Positions 18,122 to 29,366 of a stretch of DNA of 64,000 bases are shown here, piece by piece (positions within the stretch are counted from its first letter, which is position 1; every line of letters starts with the position of its first letter). The notes under the pieces are model-generated. The model was not told the origin of the DNA. It saw only the letters and a list, made by a program, of their open reading frames with translations, and ran no database searches. The translations under genes were made by a program, and so were the position numbers. The stretch is taken from assembly GCF_002209485.1 (NCBI RefSeq), contig NZ_NJIX01000009.1, positions 1-64,000 on the forward strand, read 5' to 3'. The DNA is from Achromobacter sp. HZ34. Lineage in GTDB: Bacteria > Pseudomonadota > Gammaproteobacteria > Burkholderiales > Burkholderiaceae_B.

Positions 18122-18757
18122 ATGGCCAAGAATAAATTCTCCAAAGACTGGTTGCACCAGCACATCAATGACCCTTATGTGAAGATGGCGCAACAAAAGG
18201 GTTATCGCGCCCGCGCAGCCTTCAAGCTGCTGGAAATCGTCGAGACCGAAAAGCTCCTGCGCCGCGGGGATGTCGTGGTCGATCTGGGTTCGGCCCCGGG
18301 CAGTTGGTCGCAGGTAGCGCGCGAGCGCCTGGTGGGTGCCGGCGGCGTCATCGACGGTCGTATCATCGCGCTGGACATCCTCCCTATGGAGGCTATCGCT
18401 GGCGTCGAATTCATACAAGGCGATTTCCGCGAAGATAGCATTTTGAAACAGTTGGAAAATCTTTTGGAAGGGCGCGCGGTAGATCTTGTAATTTCGGATA
18501 TGGCCCCCAACCTGTCGGGAGTCGAGTCCGCTGACGCTGCCCGTATCGAGCACGTTTGCGATCTCGCCCTTGAATTTTCCTGCGCGCATCTGAAGCCGGA
18601 CGGCGCGCTTATCGTCAAGGCGTTCCATGGCAGCGGGTTTTCGCAGATCGTCGAATCGTTCAAGAAGCGCTTCAAACGCGTGGTCGAGCGCAAGCCCAAA
18701 GCATCGCGGTCAAATTCTTCGGAGACTTTCCTGGTTGGACGGTCTCTCAAAGCCTAG
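18122..18757 (+). CDS. rlmE: 23S rRNA (uridine-2'-O-)-methyltransferase RlmE (FtsJ/RrmJ)
   Basis: 211 residues. The SAM-binding motif [11 protein letters not shown] lies near residue 57 and the K-D-K-E catalytic tetrad is recognisable: Lys in [13 protein letters not shown], Asp in [10 protein letters not shown], Lys in IVKAFHGSG and Glu in [10 protein letters not shown]. The enzyme methylates U2552 of 23S rRNA in the A loop at a late step of 50S maturation. It is divergent from yhbY and followed by ftsH, the ancestral rlmE-ftsH order. Confidence 0.96.
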   Translation: MAKNKFSKDWLHQHINDPYVKMAQQKGYRARAAFKLLEIVETEKLLRRGDVVVDLGSAPGSWSQVARERLVGAGGVIDGRIIALDILPMEAIAGVEFIQGDFREDSILKQLENLLEGRAVDLVISDMAPNLSGVESADAARIEHVCDLALEFSCAHLKPDGALIVKAFHGSGFSQIVESFKKRFKRVVERKPKASRSNSSETFLVGRSLKA

Positions 18758-18880
18758 CGAGGTCACTCCTCATTCCAGCCATATGCCCCTTATTATGATT
18801 CTTACGAATTAATCGATGATCCTAACGCGGTTGGCCGCCCCGATCATCCCACGCATGCCCTCCACGGGGTAGAATGGCTA

Positions 18881-18909
18881 TTGACATACCAGTGGATGTG
18901 CCCTATGGC
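18881..18909 (+). promoter_or_regulatory. Promoter upstream of ftsH, possibly heat-shock (sigma-32) type
   Basis: A perfect -35 TTGACA (18881-18886) is followed after 17 nt by TATGGC (18904-18909), a poor sigma-70 -10. Read as a sigma-32 site, the -10 CCCTATGG (18901-18908) resembles CCCCATnT with about 13 nt spacing from TTGACAT. ftsH belongs to the heat-shock regulon in E. coli. Confidence 0.5.
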
Positions 18910-18956
18910 ATTCCTTGCCGCAACCACCGGTCAGAATCGAAAGCAGGAGATTCGCC

Positions 18957-20843
<1,887 letters not shown>

Positions 20844-20860
20844 GGTCGGTTTTTTAGTAA

Positions 20861-21700
20861 ATGGCCAATAACTTTTTGTGCGGGCGCTTCGAGTTCGACC
20901 TCGAGCGCCCGCTGGTCATGGGTATTGTCAATACCACGCCGGACTCGTTTTCCGATGGCGGTGCACACGACGATCCCGCTTCCGCCATCGCGCATGCGCA
21001 CAAGCTGATCGCCGATGGCGCGAACATTCTCGATATCGGTGGGGAATCGACCCGCCCGGGTGCGCCCGAGGTATCCGAACAGGACGAACTCGCGCGTCTG
21101 CTGCCGGTGGTGGAGGGCCTGCGCGATTGCGGCGTGCCGCTGTCCATCGACACCTACAAGCCAGGCGTGATGCGCGCGGTGCTGGATGCCGGCGCGGACA
21201 TGATCAACGACATCTATGGTTTTCGCATGCCAGGCGCCATCGAGGCCGTTGCGAACACGCGTTGCGGCCTGTGTGTCATGCACATGAAAGGCGAGCCGCG
21301 CACCATGCAGGACGATACGACGTATGCGGACCTGCTGGGTGAGATCGGCCTTTTCCTGGGCGCGCGCGCGCAGAAGCTGCGGGCGGCATGGGTCGACCCG
21401 CGTCGCATCGTGCTGGATCCGGGCTTCGGCTTTGGCAAATCGACCGAGCAGAACTATCTGCTGCTGCGTCGGCTGGCCACCTTGCGCGTGTCCAGTTATC
21501 CGCTGTTGGTGGGACTGTCCCGCAAATCCATGATCGGTAATGTCACGGGGCGCCAGGTAAGCGATCGGCTGGCCGGCAGCATCGCCGGCGCCCTTGCCTG
21601 CGTCGCGCGCGGCGCCGCCATCGTCCGCGTGCACGATGTGGCGGAAACCGTCGATGCTTTAAAAGTTTGGCAGGCTGTTGAACAGGGAGCTACTGCGTGA
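20861..21700 (+). CDS. folP: Dihydropteroate synthase
   Basis: 279 residues. The pterin-binding signatures [15 protein letters not shown] (near residue 20) and [11 protein letters not shown] are intact, together with NDIYGF and DPGFGFGKS. The enzyme joins p-aminobenzoate to hydroxymethyl-dihydropterin diphosphate in folate synthesis and is the sulfonamide target. It sits in the conserved string ftsH-folP-glmM; its stop overlaps the glmM GTG start. Confidence 0.97.
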   Translation: MANNFLCGRFEFDLERPLVMGIVNTTPDSFSDGGAHDDPASAIAHAHKLIADGANILDIGGESTRPGAPEVSEQDELARLLPVVEGLRDCGVPLSIDTYKPGVMRAVLDAGADMINDIYGFRMPGAIEAVANTRCGLCVMHMKGEPRTMQDDTTYADLLGEIGLFLGARAQKLRAAWVDPRRIVLDPGFGFGKSTEQNYLLLRRLATLRVSSYPLLVGLSRKSMIGNVTGRQVSDRLAGSIAGALACVARGAAIVRVHDVAETVDALKVWQAVEQGATA

Positions 21701-23037
21701 GTCAACGTAAATATTTTGGTACCGACGGCGTTCGAGGTGAAGTCGGTGGCCCGGTGATCAATGCGGAATTCGCTTTGCGGCTGGGCTATGCCGCTGGCCG
21801 CGTGCTGGCGGGCGAGTCGTCCACGGCGGGCCGTCCCAAGGTGCTGATAGGCAAGGACACGCGTATTTCCGGCTATATGCTGGAGTCCGCCCTGGAGGCG
21901 GGACTGTCGGCCGCCGGAGTCGACACGCTGCTGGCCGGCCCGGTGCCGACGCCGGCGGTCGCCTATCTGACGCGCACCTTGCGGCTCAAGGCCGGTATCG
22001 TCATCAGCGCTTCGCACAACCCCTACGAAGACAATGGCATCAAGTTCTTCTCGGCTGGCGGCATGAAGCTGCCCGATGAAGTGGAGAACGCCATCGAGGC
22101 CGCCATCGACGAGCCGCTGGGCTGCGTCGGCTCCGAAGCGCTGGGCCGCGCACGGCGTATCGAAGATGCCGCCGGGCGCTACATCGAATTCTGCAAAAGC
22201 ACTTTTCCCAACGACCTGGACCTCAAGGGCCTGAAGCTGGTGGTGGACGCGGCGCACGGCGCGGCGTATCACATCGCGCCCCACGTCTTCCGGGAATTGG
22301 GGGCCGAAGTGCACGCCATCGGCGTGCAGCCGGACGGCTTCAACATCAACAAGGGCGTGGGTGCCATGCACCCCGAGTCGCTGGCGGACGAAGTGCGCGC
22401 CCGCGGGGCCCATCTGGGCATCGCGCTGGATGGCGATGCCGACCGCCTGCAGATGGTGGACGGCGACGGCCGTATCTTCAACGGCGACGAGTTGCTGTAC
22501 GCCATCGTACGGGCGCGGATGCAGCATGCGCCGGTGGCGGGCGTGGTCGGAACGCTGATGACCAATTACGGGCTGGAACGCCAGCTGCAGACGCTGGGCG
22601 TCGGTTTCGAGCGCGCCGCGGTCGGCGACCGCTACGTGCTGGAGCAGATGCAGGCGCGCGGTTGGCTCTATGGCGGCGAAAGCTCCGGCCATCTGATCTG
22701 CCTGGATTGCCATACTACCGGTGACGGCATCATCGCCGCCCTGCAAGTGCTGACGGCGCTGCGGCGCAACACGACGACGCTGGCCGACTGGGTGACCGAC
22801 CTGCGCATGTATCCGCAGGAAATGATCAATGTGCCGCTGACCCCGGGCGTCGACTGGAAGACCCATGCCGGACTGAATCAGGCCCGCAAGGACGTCGAGA
22901 CCCGCCTGGCGGGCCGCGGCCGGGTGCTGATCCGGGCGTCGGGGACCGAACCGAAGTTGCGCCTCATGGTCGAAGCGGAAGACGCCACGGTCGCACGGGC
23001 CAGCGCGGAACTGCTGGCGGCGTCACTGGGAGGCTGA
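21697..23037 (+). CDS. glmM: Phosphoglucosamine mutase
   Basis: 446 residues from a GTG start overlapping the folP stop by four bases (GTGA). The active-site serine loop is [12 protein letters not shown] (phosphoserine about residue 106), the metal loop is [13 protein letters not shown], the sugar-binding loop GGESSGH and the phosphate-binding [14 protein letters not shown] near the C-terminus. It converts glucosamine-6-phosphate to glucosamine-1-phosphate for UDP-GlcNAc. A G-rich palindrome (gggggcgccccc) just after the stop may act in termination but has only a weak T-run. Confidence 0.97.
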   Translation: MSQRKYFGTDGVRGEVGGPVINAEFALRLGYAAGRVLAGESSTAGRPKVLIGKDTRISGYMLESALEAGLSAAGVDTLLAGPVPTPAVAYLTRTLRLKAGIVISASHNPYEDNGIKFFSAGGMKLPDEVENAIEAAIDEPLGCVGSEALGRARRIEDAAGRYIEFCKSTFPNDLDLKGLKLVVDAAHGAAYHIAPHVFRELGAEVHAIGVQPDGFNINKGVGAMHPESLADEVRARGAHLGIALDGDADRLQMVDGDGRIFNGDELLYAIVRARMQHAPVAGVVGTLMTNYGLERQLQTLGVGFERAAVGDRYVLEQMQARGWLYGGESSGHLICLDCHTTGDGIIAALQVLTALRRNTTTLADWVTDLRMYPQEMINVPLTPGVDWKTHAGLNQARKDVETRLAGRGRVLIRASGTEPKLRLMVEAEDATVARASAELLAASLGG

Positions 23038-23227
23038 GCGCCAGGAGAGGGGGTGGGGGCGCCCCCTTCATTTCGGCATGACCCAGCATCATGTGACAAG
23101 TTTTTTTTACCCAGTCGTCAAAACGACTTAATCCTCAGTCAATACTGAAGACTTATTCTGTTCAGGTAAAAAGCCGTAAAAGCGGGTTCCGCCAAAGAGC
23201 CACGGGCTTCACAGTCACGTAACATAT

Positions 23228-23245
23228 CGGTCAATTACCTGACAT
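23228..23245 (+). promoter_or_regulatory. Weak Pho-box-like repeat upstream of the OlsB-like gene
   Basis: cggtcaa-ttac-ctgacat has the 7-4-7 layout of a PhoB box and matches CTGTCAT at 5 and 6 of 7 positions. No good -10 is found 10 nt downstream. Its interest comes from the neighbours (ppx, ppk, pst). Confidence 0.3.
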
Positions 23246-23288
23246 GTAAGGCGTCCACACTATGCGGACACCCTAGGAGTTGGCCCAA

Positions 23289-24119
23289 ATGCTCGAACTA
23301 GTTCGTATCGAATCCGATCGCACCACGGCGGAAGCCTGGTCCGGTCCGGTCACCACGGGACTGGTTGTCGGCCTCGCTCGGACGACCGAGGAGATCGAGG
23401 AAATACAACGCCTGCGCTACCAGGTCTTCACCGAAGACATGGGCGCGGTATTCCCGGATGACGGCATCGACCAGGATCGTTTCGATCCCTGGTGTGAACA
23501 TCTGATGGTGCAAGAGCTGGATACGGGCCGCGTCGTCGGCACCTATCGCCTGCTCACGCCGGAGAAGGCGCGCGAAGCGGGCGGTTACTATTCCGCGTCC
23601 GAATTCGACCTGACCGGCCTGGGTCCCTTGCGCGACCAACTGGTCGAGGCAGGGCGTTCCTGCACCCATCCCGAGCATCGCAACGGTACGGTCATCATGC
23701 TGCTGTGGTCCGGCGTGGCGGAATACATGCGCCGCGGCGGCTACCGGTATCTGCTGGGCTGTGCCAGTGTCAGCCTGCGCGACGACGGCGTTACCGCCGC
23801 CGAAGTATGGCGTGCCGTCGCCCCTCATCTGAAAGACCAGACCCTGCCGCGCGTCGCGCCTCTGCACCGTTATCCGGTGGAGAAGCTCAACAGCACCACG
23901 CTGCCGGCGCGCGTACCGCCGCTGATCAAGGGCTACCTGAAGCTGGGCGCCAAGATCTGCGGCGAACCGGCCTGGGATCCCGATTTCAACGCGGCCGATT
24001 TTCCGGTGTTGCTGGATATGGATGCAATGGACGAGCGTTATCGCCGTCACTTCGGCTTGCCGGCGGTGCCGGCGGAAACAAACGCCCAGGCCGACGGCCG
24101 GGCGCGCAAGGTGGCTTAG
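23289..24119 (+). CDS. OlsB/hemolysin-like GNAT N-acyltransferase
   Basis: 276 residues from ATG 23289, preferred over an in-frame TTG at 23280 because AGGAG (23275-23279) is 9 nt away. The motif series IQRLRYQVFTEDMGAVFP, IDQDRFDPWCEHLMV, VVGTYRLLTPEKA and AGRSCTHPEHRNG is that of the acetyltransferase family containing OlsB, which adds a 3-hydroxyacyl chain from acyl-ACP to ornithine in the first step of ornithine-lipid synthesis. No olsA-like acyltransferase is adjacent, so the exact product is unproven. Ornithine lipids replace phospholipids in phosphate starvation in some bacteria, which fits the adjacent phosphate genes. Confidence 0.72.
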   Translation: MLELVRIESDRTTAEAWSGPVTTGLVVGLARTTEEIEEIQRLRYQVFTEDMGAVFPDDGIDQDRFDPWCEHLMVQELDTGRVVGTYRLLTPEKAREAGGYYSASEFDLTGLGPLRDQLVEAGRSCTHPEHRNGTVIMLLWSGVAEYMRRGGYRYLLGCASVSLRDDGVTAAEVWRAVAPHLKDQTLPRVAPLHRYPVEKLNSTTLPARVPPLIKGYLKLGAKICGEPAWDPDFNAADFPVLLDMDAMDERYRRHFGLPAVPAETNAQADGRARKVA

Positions 24120-24212
24120 TCCCATCACTCATCGCCGGGGTTCGGCGGCATCCCATCCTTATCTGGACAACACCATGCGCCGAACCCTTAGAAGAATGAA
24201 GATCCGGCTGGT

Positions 24213-24237
24213 GCGGCGGGCCACCCGCCGCTTTCGC
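24213..24237 (+). terminator. Hairpin after the OlsB-like gene
   Basis: gcggcggg and cccgccgc form a perfect 8-bp stem with a 3-nt loop, followed only by tttcgcc. It lies between two convergent genes and could serve as a weak terminator. Confidence 0.45.
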
Positions 24238-25746
24238 CTAAAGCTCAAGCAGCTCGAACGAGAAACCTACTTTGCGCCATTCTGATTCTTCGGCGTGAAG
24301 GGTGAAGTCGCTGAGCGGATGGGCGTTCAGCCATTCATTGTCCACGCGTATCACGATGGACTTCTCACGTACCGATAGCGTCAGCGGCAGGGTGGGCAGG
24401 TCTTCGCGCCGGCGCAGCAGCAGCACCGCCAGGCGCAGGGACAGCACCGCCAGCCATTGATCGCGCGTGCGCACCAGCGGTTCCAACTTGGCCAGCTTGC
24501 CTTGGTGGCCCAGGGCCAGCATCGCCAGCACCTGCTGGTCGGCCCGCGAGAACCCCGGCATGTCGGCGTTGCCCAGCACATAGGCCGAATGCTTGTGGTA
24601 ATCGTTGTGGGCGATGGACAGGCCCACCTCGTGCAGGTCCGCGGCCCAGCCCAGCAGATGCCTCAGCTCGCCACGCTCGCTGTCCGGCGCCGTCAGTCCT
24701 GAAAACAGCGCCAGCGCGACGCGCCTGACGCGCGCGGCCTGGTTCATGTCGATGTGATAACGCCGCATGAACTGGCGGACCGATTCATCGCGCTTGTCGT
24801 GTTCGTCGTCACGGCCCAGCAGGTCGTACAGCACCCCCAGGCGCAGCGCGCCGTCACCGGTATGCATGACGTCGATGTTCAGTTCGTCGAACAAGGCGCT
24901 CATGATGGCCAGGCCACCGGGCAGCACGTCGGCGCGCTCGGTCTTGATGCCGGGCAGTTCCGACGGAATGACACGGCCCGAACGGATGATGCGGTCCTTC
25001 AGCTTGCTCAGGCCAGTGCGGGTGATGCCCGTCGTGGAAAAACCACATTCGGTCAGGATGGCGTACAGGGCCTTGGCAGTGCCGGACGAGCCGTAGACCT
25101 CCTTCCAGCCCATCTTGCGGTATTGCTTGGAGATCACTTCGATCTCGCGGCGCGCCGCCAGCTCGGCCTGCTTCATCTGGTGCGCATCGACCACGCCGTC
25201 CTGGAAGAACTGGCGGCTGTAGCTGACACAGCCCATGTAAAGCGAAGACATCAGGCCCGGCTCGAATCCCTTGCCGATGATCACTTCGGTGGACCCGCCG
25301 CCGATGTCGATGACCAGGCGCTTGTTGGTCGAGGGGGGCAGGGTGTGGACCACGCCGGAGAAAATCAGGCGCGCCTCTTCCCGGCCGGCGATGACTTCAA
25401 TGGGAAAGCCCAGGGCCGCTTCCGCGCGGGGCAGGAAGTCGGCGGTGTTACGGGCTACGCGGAAGGTATTGGTGGCGACGGCCCGCACGCGGTTGGGATG
25501 GAAGCTGCGCAGGCGTTCGCCGAAGCGTTCGAGTACGGCGACCGCGCGGTCTATGGCTTCCGGGGACAGGCGTTTGTCGGCATCCAGGCCGGCGGCCAGG
25601 CGTACGGTCTCTTTCAGACGATCGATCTGATAGATCTGTTCAGAGCCCTCCTGCTGCGTGACCCGGCCTATGGACAGGCGGAAACTGTTGGAACCGAGGT
25701 CGACGGCGGCGAGAAGATGATCCATGCGGCGCTGCAATAAAGACAT
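24238..25746 (-). CDS. ppx: Exopolyphosphatase (Ppx/GppA family)
   Basis: 502 residues from ATG 25746 with GGAG 7 nt upstream; a second start eight codons in (MDHLLAAVDLGSNS) is possible. ASKHA-type phosphate loops are AAVDLGSNSFRL and VIDIGGGSTEV; EVIAGREEARLIF and the C-terminal HD-like segment (LGWAADLHEVGLSI, YHKHSAYVL) are typical of full-length Ppx. It releases phosphate from polyphosphate ends or hydrolyses pppGpp. It is divergent from ppk, which makes polyphosphate, with 151 bp between. Confidence 0.93.
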   Translation of the reverse strand: MSLLQRRMDHLLAAVDLGSNSFRLSIGRVTQQEGSEQIYQIDRLKETVRLAAGLDADKRLSPEAIDRAVAVLERFGERLRSFHPNRVRAVATNTFRVARNTADFLPRAEAALGFPIEVIAGREEARLIFSGVVHTLPPSTNKRLVIDIGGGSTEVIIGKGFEPGLMSSLYMGCVSYSRQFFQDGVVDAHQMKQAELAARREIEVISKQYRKMGWKEVYGSSGTAKALYAILTECGFSTTGITRTGLSKLKDRIIRSGRVIPSELPGIKTERADVLPGGLAIMSALFDELNIDVMHTGDGALRLGVLYDLLGRDDEHDKRDESVRQFMRRYHIDMNQAARVRRVALALFSGLTAPDSERGELRHLLGWAADLHEVGLSIAHNDYHKHSAYVLGNADMPGFSRADQQVLAMLALGHQGKLAKLEPLVRTRDQWLAVLSLRLAVLLLRRREDLPTLPLTLSVREKSIVIRVDNEWLNAHPLSDFTLHAEESEWRKVGFSFELLEL

Positions 25747-25830
25747 TGATGCGCTCCATTATAGGGACTCAATGTGACGACCCCCAAGGCGGGCGCCGCA
25801 AGCGTGAAATTCCGGGTACGCTTATTCAGC

Positions 25831-25864
25831 TCGTCATGGAACTGTCACGAAATTGAAGTAAAAC
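25831..25864 (+). promoter_or_regulatory. Pho box and -10 element of ppk
   Basis: tcgtcat-ggaa-ctgtcac (25831-25848) is a good 7-4-7 PhoB box (consensus halves CTGTCAT), and TAAAAC (25859-25864) lies exactly 10 nt downstream as a -10. The arrangement, with the box in place of a -35, is that of class Pho promoters and is identical to the one before pstS. Confidence 0.75.
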
Positions 25865-25897
25865 GCCCGGTTGGCATAAAACATTAACGGACTCTGC

Positions 25898-27967
25898 ATG
25901 ACTCAGAAAGCGGTTGAGCCTTGGTTCCTGAATCGCGAACTGTCGCTGCTCAAATTCAATGAACGTGTTCTGGCGATGGCGGAGAACCCCGCCACGCCCC
26001 TGCTGGAGCGCCTGCGCTACGTCTGTATCGTCAGCTCCAACCTGGACGAGTTCTTCGAAATCCGCATCTCCAGCCTGAAAGCGCAGCAGTTGCAAACGCC
26101 CAACCTGGTCGGCAGCGACGGCCTGACACCAGGCGAGGCCTATGCCCAGGTGCAGCAAGCCACCCATGCCCTGGTGGCGCGCCAATACGACCTGCTGAAC
26201 GACGAGATCCTGCCCTGCATGGAGCGCGAGGGAATCACGCTGCATCATGCCTCGGAATGGAACGAAGCGCAGCAACAATGGGCGCATGCCACGTTCAACC
26301 GCGATGTGATGCCCCTGCTGACGCCGATCGGCCTGGACCCGGCGCATCCGTTTCCGCGTGTATACAACAAGAGCCTGAACTTCATCGTGCCGCTGTCGGG
26401 CACCGACGCGTTCGGGCGCAAGGCGTCCATCGCCATCGTGCAGGCGCCGCGCGCCTTGCCGCGCCTGATCCGCATGCCCAGCGAGCTGTCGGGCCACCCG
26501 GACAGCTATGTGCTGCTGACGTCGCTGATGCGCGCCTTTGTCGGCGAGCTGTTCCCCGGCATGACGATGGCGGGCTGCTATCAGTGGCGAGTGACCCGCA
26601 ATAGCGACCTGTACGTCGACGAAGAAGAAGTGACCAATCTGCGGCTGGCCTTGCAAGGCGAGCTGTCGCAACGCAATTTCGGCCTGGCCGTGCGCCTGGA
26701 AATCGACAAGTTGACGCCGCCGGACCTGGAAGCGTTCCTGCAGCGGGAGTTTTCGCTCGGGGAGTCGGACACCTACCGCGTCAACGGGCCGGTGAACCTG
26801 TCGCGCCTGATGCAGTTGTGCAATGTCGCTGACCGGCCGTCACTGCTGTTCCCGACCTATCGCGCGCCCGTGCAGGCGCCGTTCGACCGCACCCTGGACC
26901 CGGGCGAGCTGTTCGACGCCATCGCGGCGCGCGATCACCTGCTGCACCATCCCTACCAGTCCTTCCAGCCCGTCATCGACTTCCTCACCGCCGCCGCGGT
27001 GGATCCGGAAGTGATGGCCATCAAGCAGACCATCTACCGTACCGGCGAGGACTCCGAGCTGATGCAGATTCTGCTGGCGGCGGCACGGGCCGGCAAGGAA
27101 GTGACGGTGGTGGTGGAGCTGATGGCGCGCTTCGACGAGCAGACCAACATCAACTGGGCGGCCAAGCTGGAAGAGGTGGGCGCGCACGTCGTGTACGGCG
27201 TGGTGGGGCACAAGACACACGCCAAGATGGCGTTGGTCCTGCGGCGCGAGAAAGGGCGCCTGCGCCGCTACGCCCACTTGGGCACCGGCAACTATCATCC
27301 GCGCACGGCCCGGCTGTACACCGATTTCGGCCTGTTGACCGCCGATCCGGCCTTGTGCGAAGACATGGACAAGGTGTTTTCGCAGCTGACCGGGCTGGGG
27401 GCGCGGCGCAGCCTGAAGGCTTTGCTGCAATCGCCCTTCACCATGCACGACGGCATGGTGGCCTTGATCCGCGCCGAGGCGCAGGCCGCGCGTGAAGGCA
27501 AGAAGGCGCGCATCATGGCCAAGATGAATTCGCTGCTGGAAGCCGGCGTGATCCAGGAGCTCTACGAGGCCAGCCAGGCCGGCGTGAAGATCGACCTGAT
27601 CATACGGGGTGTTTGCGCCCTGCGCGCGGGCGTGCCGGGGCTGTCGGAGAACATCCGGGTGCGTTCCATCATCGGGCGGTTCCTGGAGCATTCGCGGGTT
27701 TTCTATTTCTTTGCCGGCGGCAAGGAAACGGTCTACCTGTCTTCCGCCGACTGGATGGACCGCAATTTCTTCCGCCGCGTGGAGATCGCCTTCCCCATCA
27801 ATGACAAGCTGTTGAAGAAGCGGGTGATCGACGAGGCGTTTACCTTTGCCCTGCGCGACAACCAGCTGGCCTGGCAGCAGCAGCCCGACGGTAACTTCAC
27901 GCGGGTGCGCAGCAGGGGAGCGCCGTTTTCGTTGCACCAGCACCTGATCGATCGCCTGGGCGTCTGA
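25898..27967 (+). CDS. ppk: Polyphosphate kinase 1
   Basis: 689 residues, standard PPK1 length. The N-terminal domain starts FLNRELSLLKFNERVL and SSNLDEFFEIR. The autophosphorylated histidine is His441 in HKTHAKM and the second conserved histidine is His598 in LEHSRVFYF. The enzyme reversibly polymerises the gamma phosphate of ATP into inorganic polyphosphate at the membrane. It is preceded by a Pho box and followed by a hairpin terminator before pstS, so it is probably a single PhoB-controlled transcript. Confidence 0.97.
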   Translation: MTQKAVEPWFLNRELSLLKFNERVLAMAENPATPLLERLRYVCIVSSNLDEFFEIRISSLKAQQLQTPNLVGSDGLTPGEAYAQVQQATHALVARQYDLLNDEILPCMEREGITLHHASEWNEAQQQWAHATFNRDVMPLLTPIGLDPAHPFPRVYNKSLNFIVPLSGTDAFGRKASIAIVQAPRALPRLIRMPSELSGHPDSYVLLTSLMRAFVGELFPGMTMAGCYQWRVTRNSDLYVDEEEVTNLRLALQGELSQRNFGLAVRLEIDKLTPPDLEAFLQREFSLGESDTYRVNGPVNLSRLMQLCNVADRPSLLFPTYRAPVQAPFDRTLDPGELFDAIAARDHLLHHPYQSFQPVIDFLTAAAVDPEVMAIKQTIYRTGEDSELMQILLAAARAGKEVTVVVELMARFDEQTNINWAAKLEEVGAHVVYGVVGHKTHAKMALVLRREKGRLRRYAHLGTGNYHPRTARLYTDFGLLTADPALCEDMDKVFSQLTGLGARRSLKALLQSPFTMHDGMVALIRAEAQAAREGKKARIMAKMNSLLEAGVIQELYEASQAGVKIDLIIRGVCALRAGVPGLSENIRVRSIIGRFLEHSRVFYFFAGGKETVYLSSADWMDRNFFRRVEIAFPINDKLLKKRVIDEAFTFALRDNQLAWQQQPDGNFTRVRSRGAPFSLHQHLIDRLGV

Positions 27968-28037
27968 CCTGCATTAAGTCGGCAGTCAGGCGGGATGGTA
28001 AGAACTGTTGCGTTTTGTTGCTATGTGCGCGCATCGT

Positions 28038-28067
28038 CGGGGAAGGAGCGTGTCCCCGTCACTTTTT
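28038..28067 (+). terminator. Probable terminator of ppk
   Basis: cgggga (28038-28043) pairs with tccccg (28053-28058) around a 9-nt loop, and five T follow after tcac. It lies just before the Pho box of pstS. Confidence 0.6.
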
Positions 28068-28080
28068 GACCAGTATATGA

Positions 28081-28114
28081 CTGTCACTATCGTGTCATAT
28101 AGCCTCCGTAAGAT
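28081..28114 (+). promoter_or_regulatory. Pho box and -10 element of pstS
   Basis: ctgtcac-tatc-gtgtcat (28081-28098) matches the PhoB consensus at 12 to 13 of 14 conserved positions, with TAAGAT (28109-28114) 10 nt downstream as -10. It lies 92 nt before the pstS start and makes the pst operon a clear PhoB target. Confidence 0.85.
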
Positions 28115-28189
28115 TCGTTCCCGTGACTCAAGACGGCCTGGTTCGGGCGTCTGCCGCACTTCACCAACAAGCACGAGAAGGAATCCACG

Positions 28190-29224
28190 ATGCGTGTCTT
28201 CAAACAGATTTCCGTTGGCTTCGCCCTGAGCGCCGCCGTTTTCGCCGTTCAAGCTGCCGATGTGACTGGCGCCGGTGCGTCGTTCCCCTATCCCGTCTAC
28301 GCCAAGTGGGCCTCGGAATACAAGGCTGCCACGAACAATGCCGTGAACTATCAGTCGATCGGTTCGGGCGGCGGCCAGCAACAGATCATCGCCAAGACCG
28401 TCGACTTCGGCGCTTCGGATGATCCGATGAAGGGCGAGGACCTGGAAAAGAACGGCCTGCTGCAATTCCCCGCCGTCATCGGCGGCACGGTGCCGGTCGT
28501 CAACATCAGCGGCGTGGCCCCCGGCCAACTGAAGCTGTCGGGTGAAGTCCTGGCCGACATCTTCCAAGGCAAGATCAAGAAGTGGGACGACGCCAAGATC
28601 AAGGCGCTGAACGCCGACGTCAAGCTGCCCTCGGCCGACATCATCGTTGTCTACCGTTCGGACGGCTCGGGCACCACCTTTGGCTGGACCAACTACCTGT
28701 CGAAGGTTTCGGCTTCCTGGAAGGCCGACATCGGCGAAGGCAAGTCGGTCAAGTGGCCCACCGGTCAAGGCGGCAAGGGTAACGAAGGCGTCGCCGCCTA
28801 CGTCGGCCAGCTGAAGAACTCGATCGGCTACGTCGAATACGCCTACGCCAAGCAGAACAAGCTGGCCTGGACCCAACTGCAGAACAAGGACGGCAAGTTC
28901 GTCCAGCCCGAGCAGAAGGCCTTCGCCGCTGCTGCCGCCAACGCCGACTGGAAGAGCGCGCCTGGCATGGGCGTGGTGCTGACCAACGAACCGGGCGCCA
29001 CCTCGTGGCCCGTGACGTCGGCCACCTTCATCCTGATCCACAAGGTCCAGGACAAGCCGGCTCAAGGCAAGGCCGTCCTGGCCTTCTTCGACTGGGCCTT
29101 CAAGGGCGGCCAGAAGTCGGCTGAAGCCCTGGACTACGTGCCCCTGCCCGACGCTGTGACCAGCGAAATCCGCGCCTCCTGGAAGGACATCAAGGGCGCC
29201 GACGGCAAGGCTGTATGGCAGTAA
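28190..29224 (+). CDS. pstS: Phosphate ABC transporter periplasmic binding protein
   Basis: 344 residues with a Sec signal peptide (MRVFKQISVGFALSAAVFAV, cleavage after QA, mature ADVTGAGASFPYPVY). Phosphate-binding motifs are GSGGGQQQI, FGASDDPMK and YRSDGSGTT. PstS captures phosphate in the periplasm and delivers it to PstCA. AAGGA lies 7 nt before the ATG. A Pho box precedes it and two stable hairpins separate it from pstC, an arrangement that usually gives more binding protein than membrane subunits. Confidence 0.97.
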   Translation: MRVFKQISVGFALSAAVFAVQAADVTGAGASFPYPVYAKWASEYKAATNNAVNYQSIGSGGGQQQIIAKTVDFGASDDPMKGEDLEKNGLLQFPAVIGGTVPVVNISGVAPGQLKLSGEVLADIFQGKIKKWDDAKIKALNADVKLPSADIIVVYRSDGSGTTFGWTNYLSKVSASWKADIGEGKSVKWPTGQGGKGNEGVAAYVGQLKNSIGYVEYAYAKQNKLAWTQLQNKDGKFVQPEQKAFAAAAANADWKSAPGMGVVLTNEPGATSWPVTSATFILIHKVQDKPAQGKAVLAFFDWAFKGGQKSAEALDYVPLPDAVTSEIRASWKDIKGADGKAVWQ

Positions 29225-29288
29225 ATCCGTGGGCTGAGCGGATTCCGGGGTAAGGCTTCCCGGGATCCGGCCACAGATCCAGCAGCTT

Positions 29289-29340
29289 GAGAGGGCTTCG
29301 CCCTCTCGGACCACGGGCTCGGGCCACTTCGTCCGAGCCC
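29289..29340 (+). other. Two intercistronic hairpins between pstS and pstC
   Basis: gagaggg-cttcg-ccctctc (29289-29307) and gggctcgg (29315-29322) with ccgagccc (29333-29340) are perfect stems without a real T-run. They probably protect the upstream pstS mRNA or reduce read-through into pstCAB rather than ending transcription. Confidence 0.65.
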
Positions 29341-29366
29341 GCTCTTTAAGCAAGGAAAGCCCATCC

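Noticed and set aside
25758-25763. TATAAT (minus strand) as the -10 of ppx
   Set aside because: It would give a leader of only about 6 nt that lacks the Shine-Dalgarno of the chosen start, and no -35 is visible.
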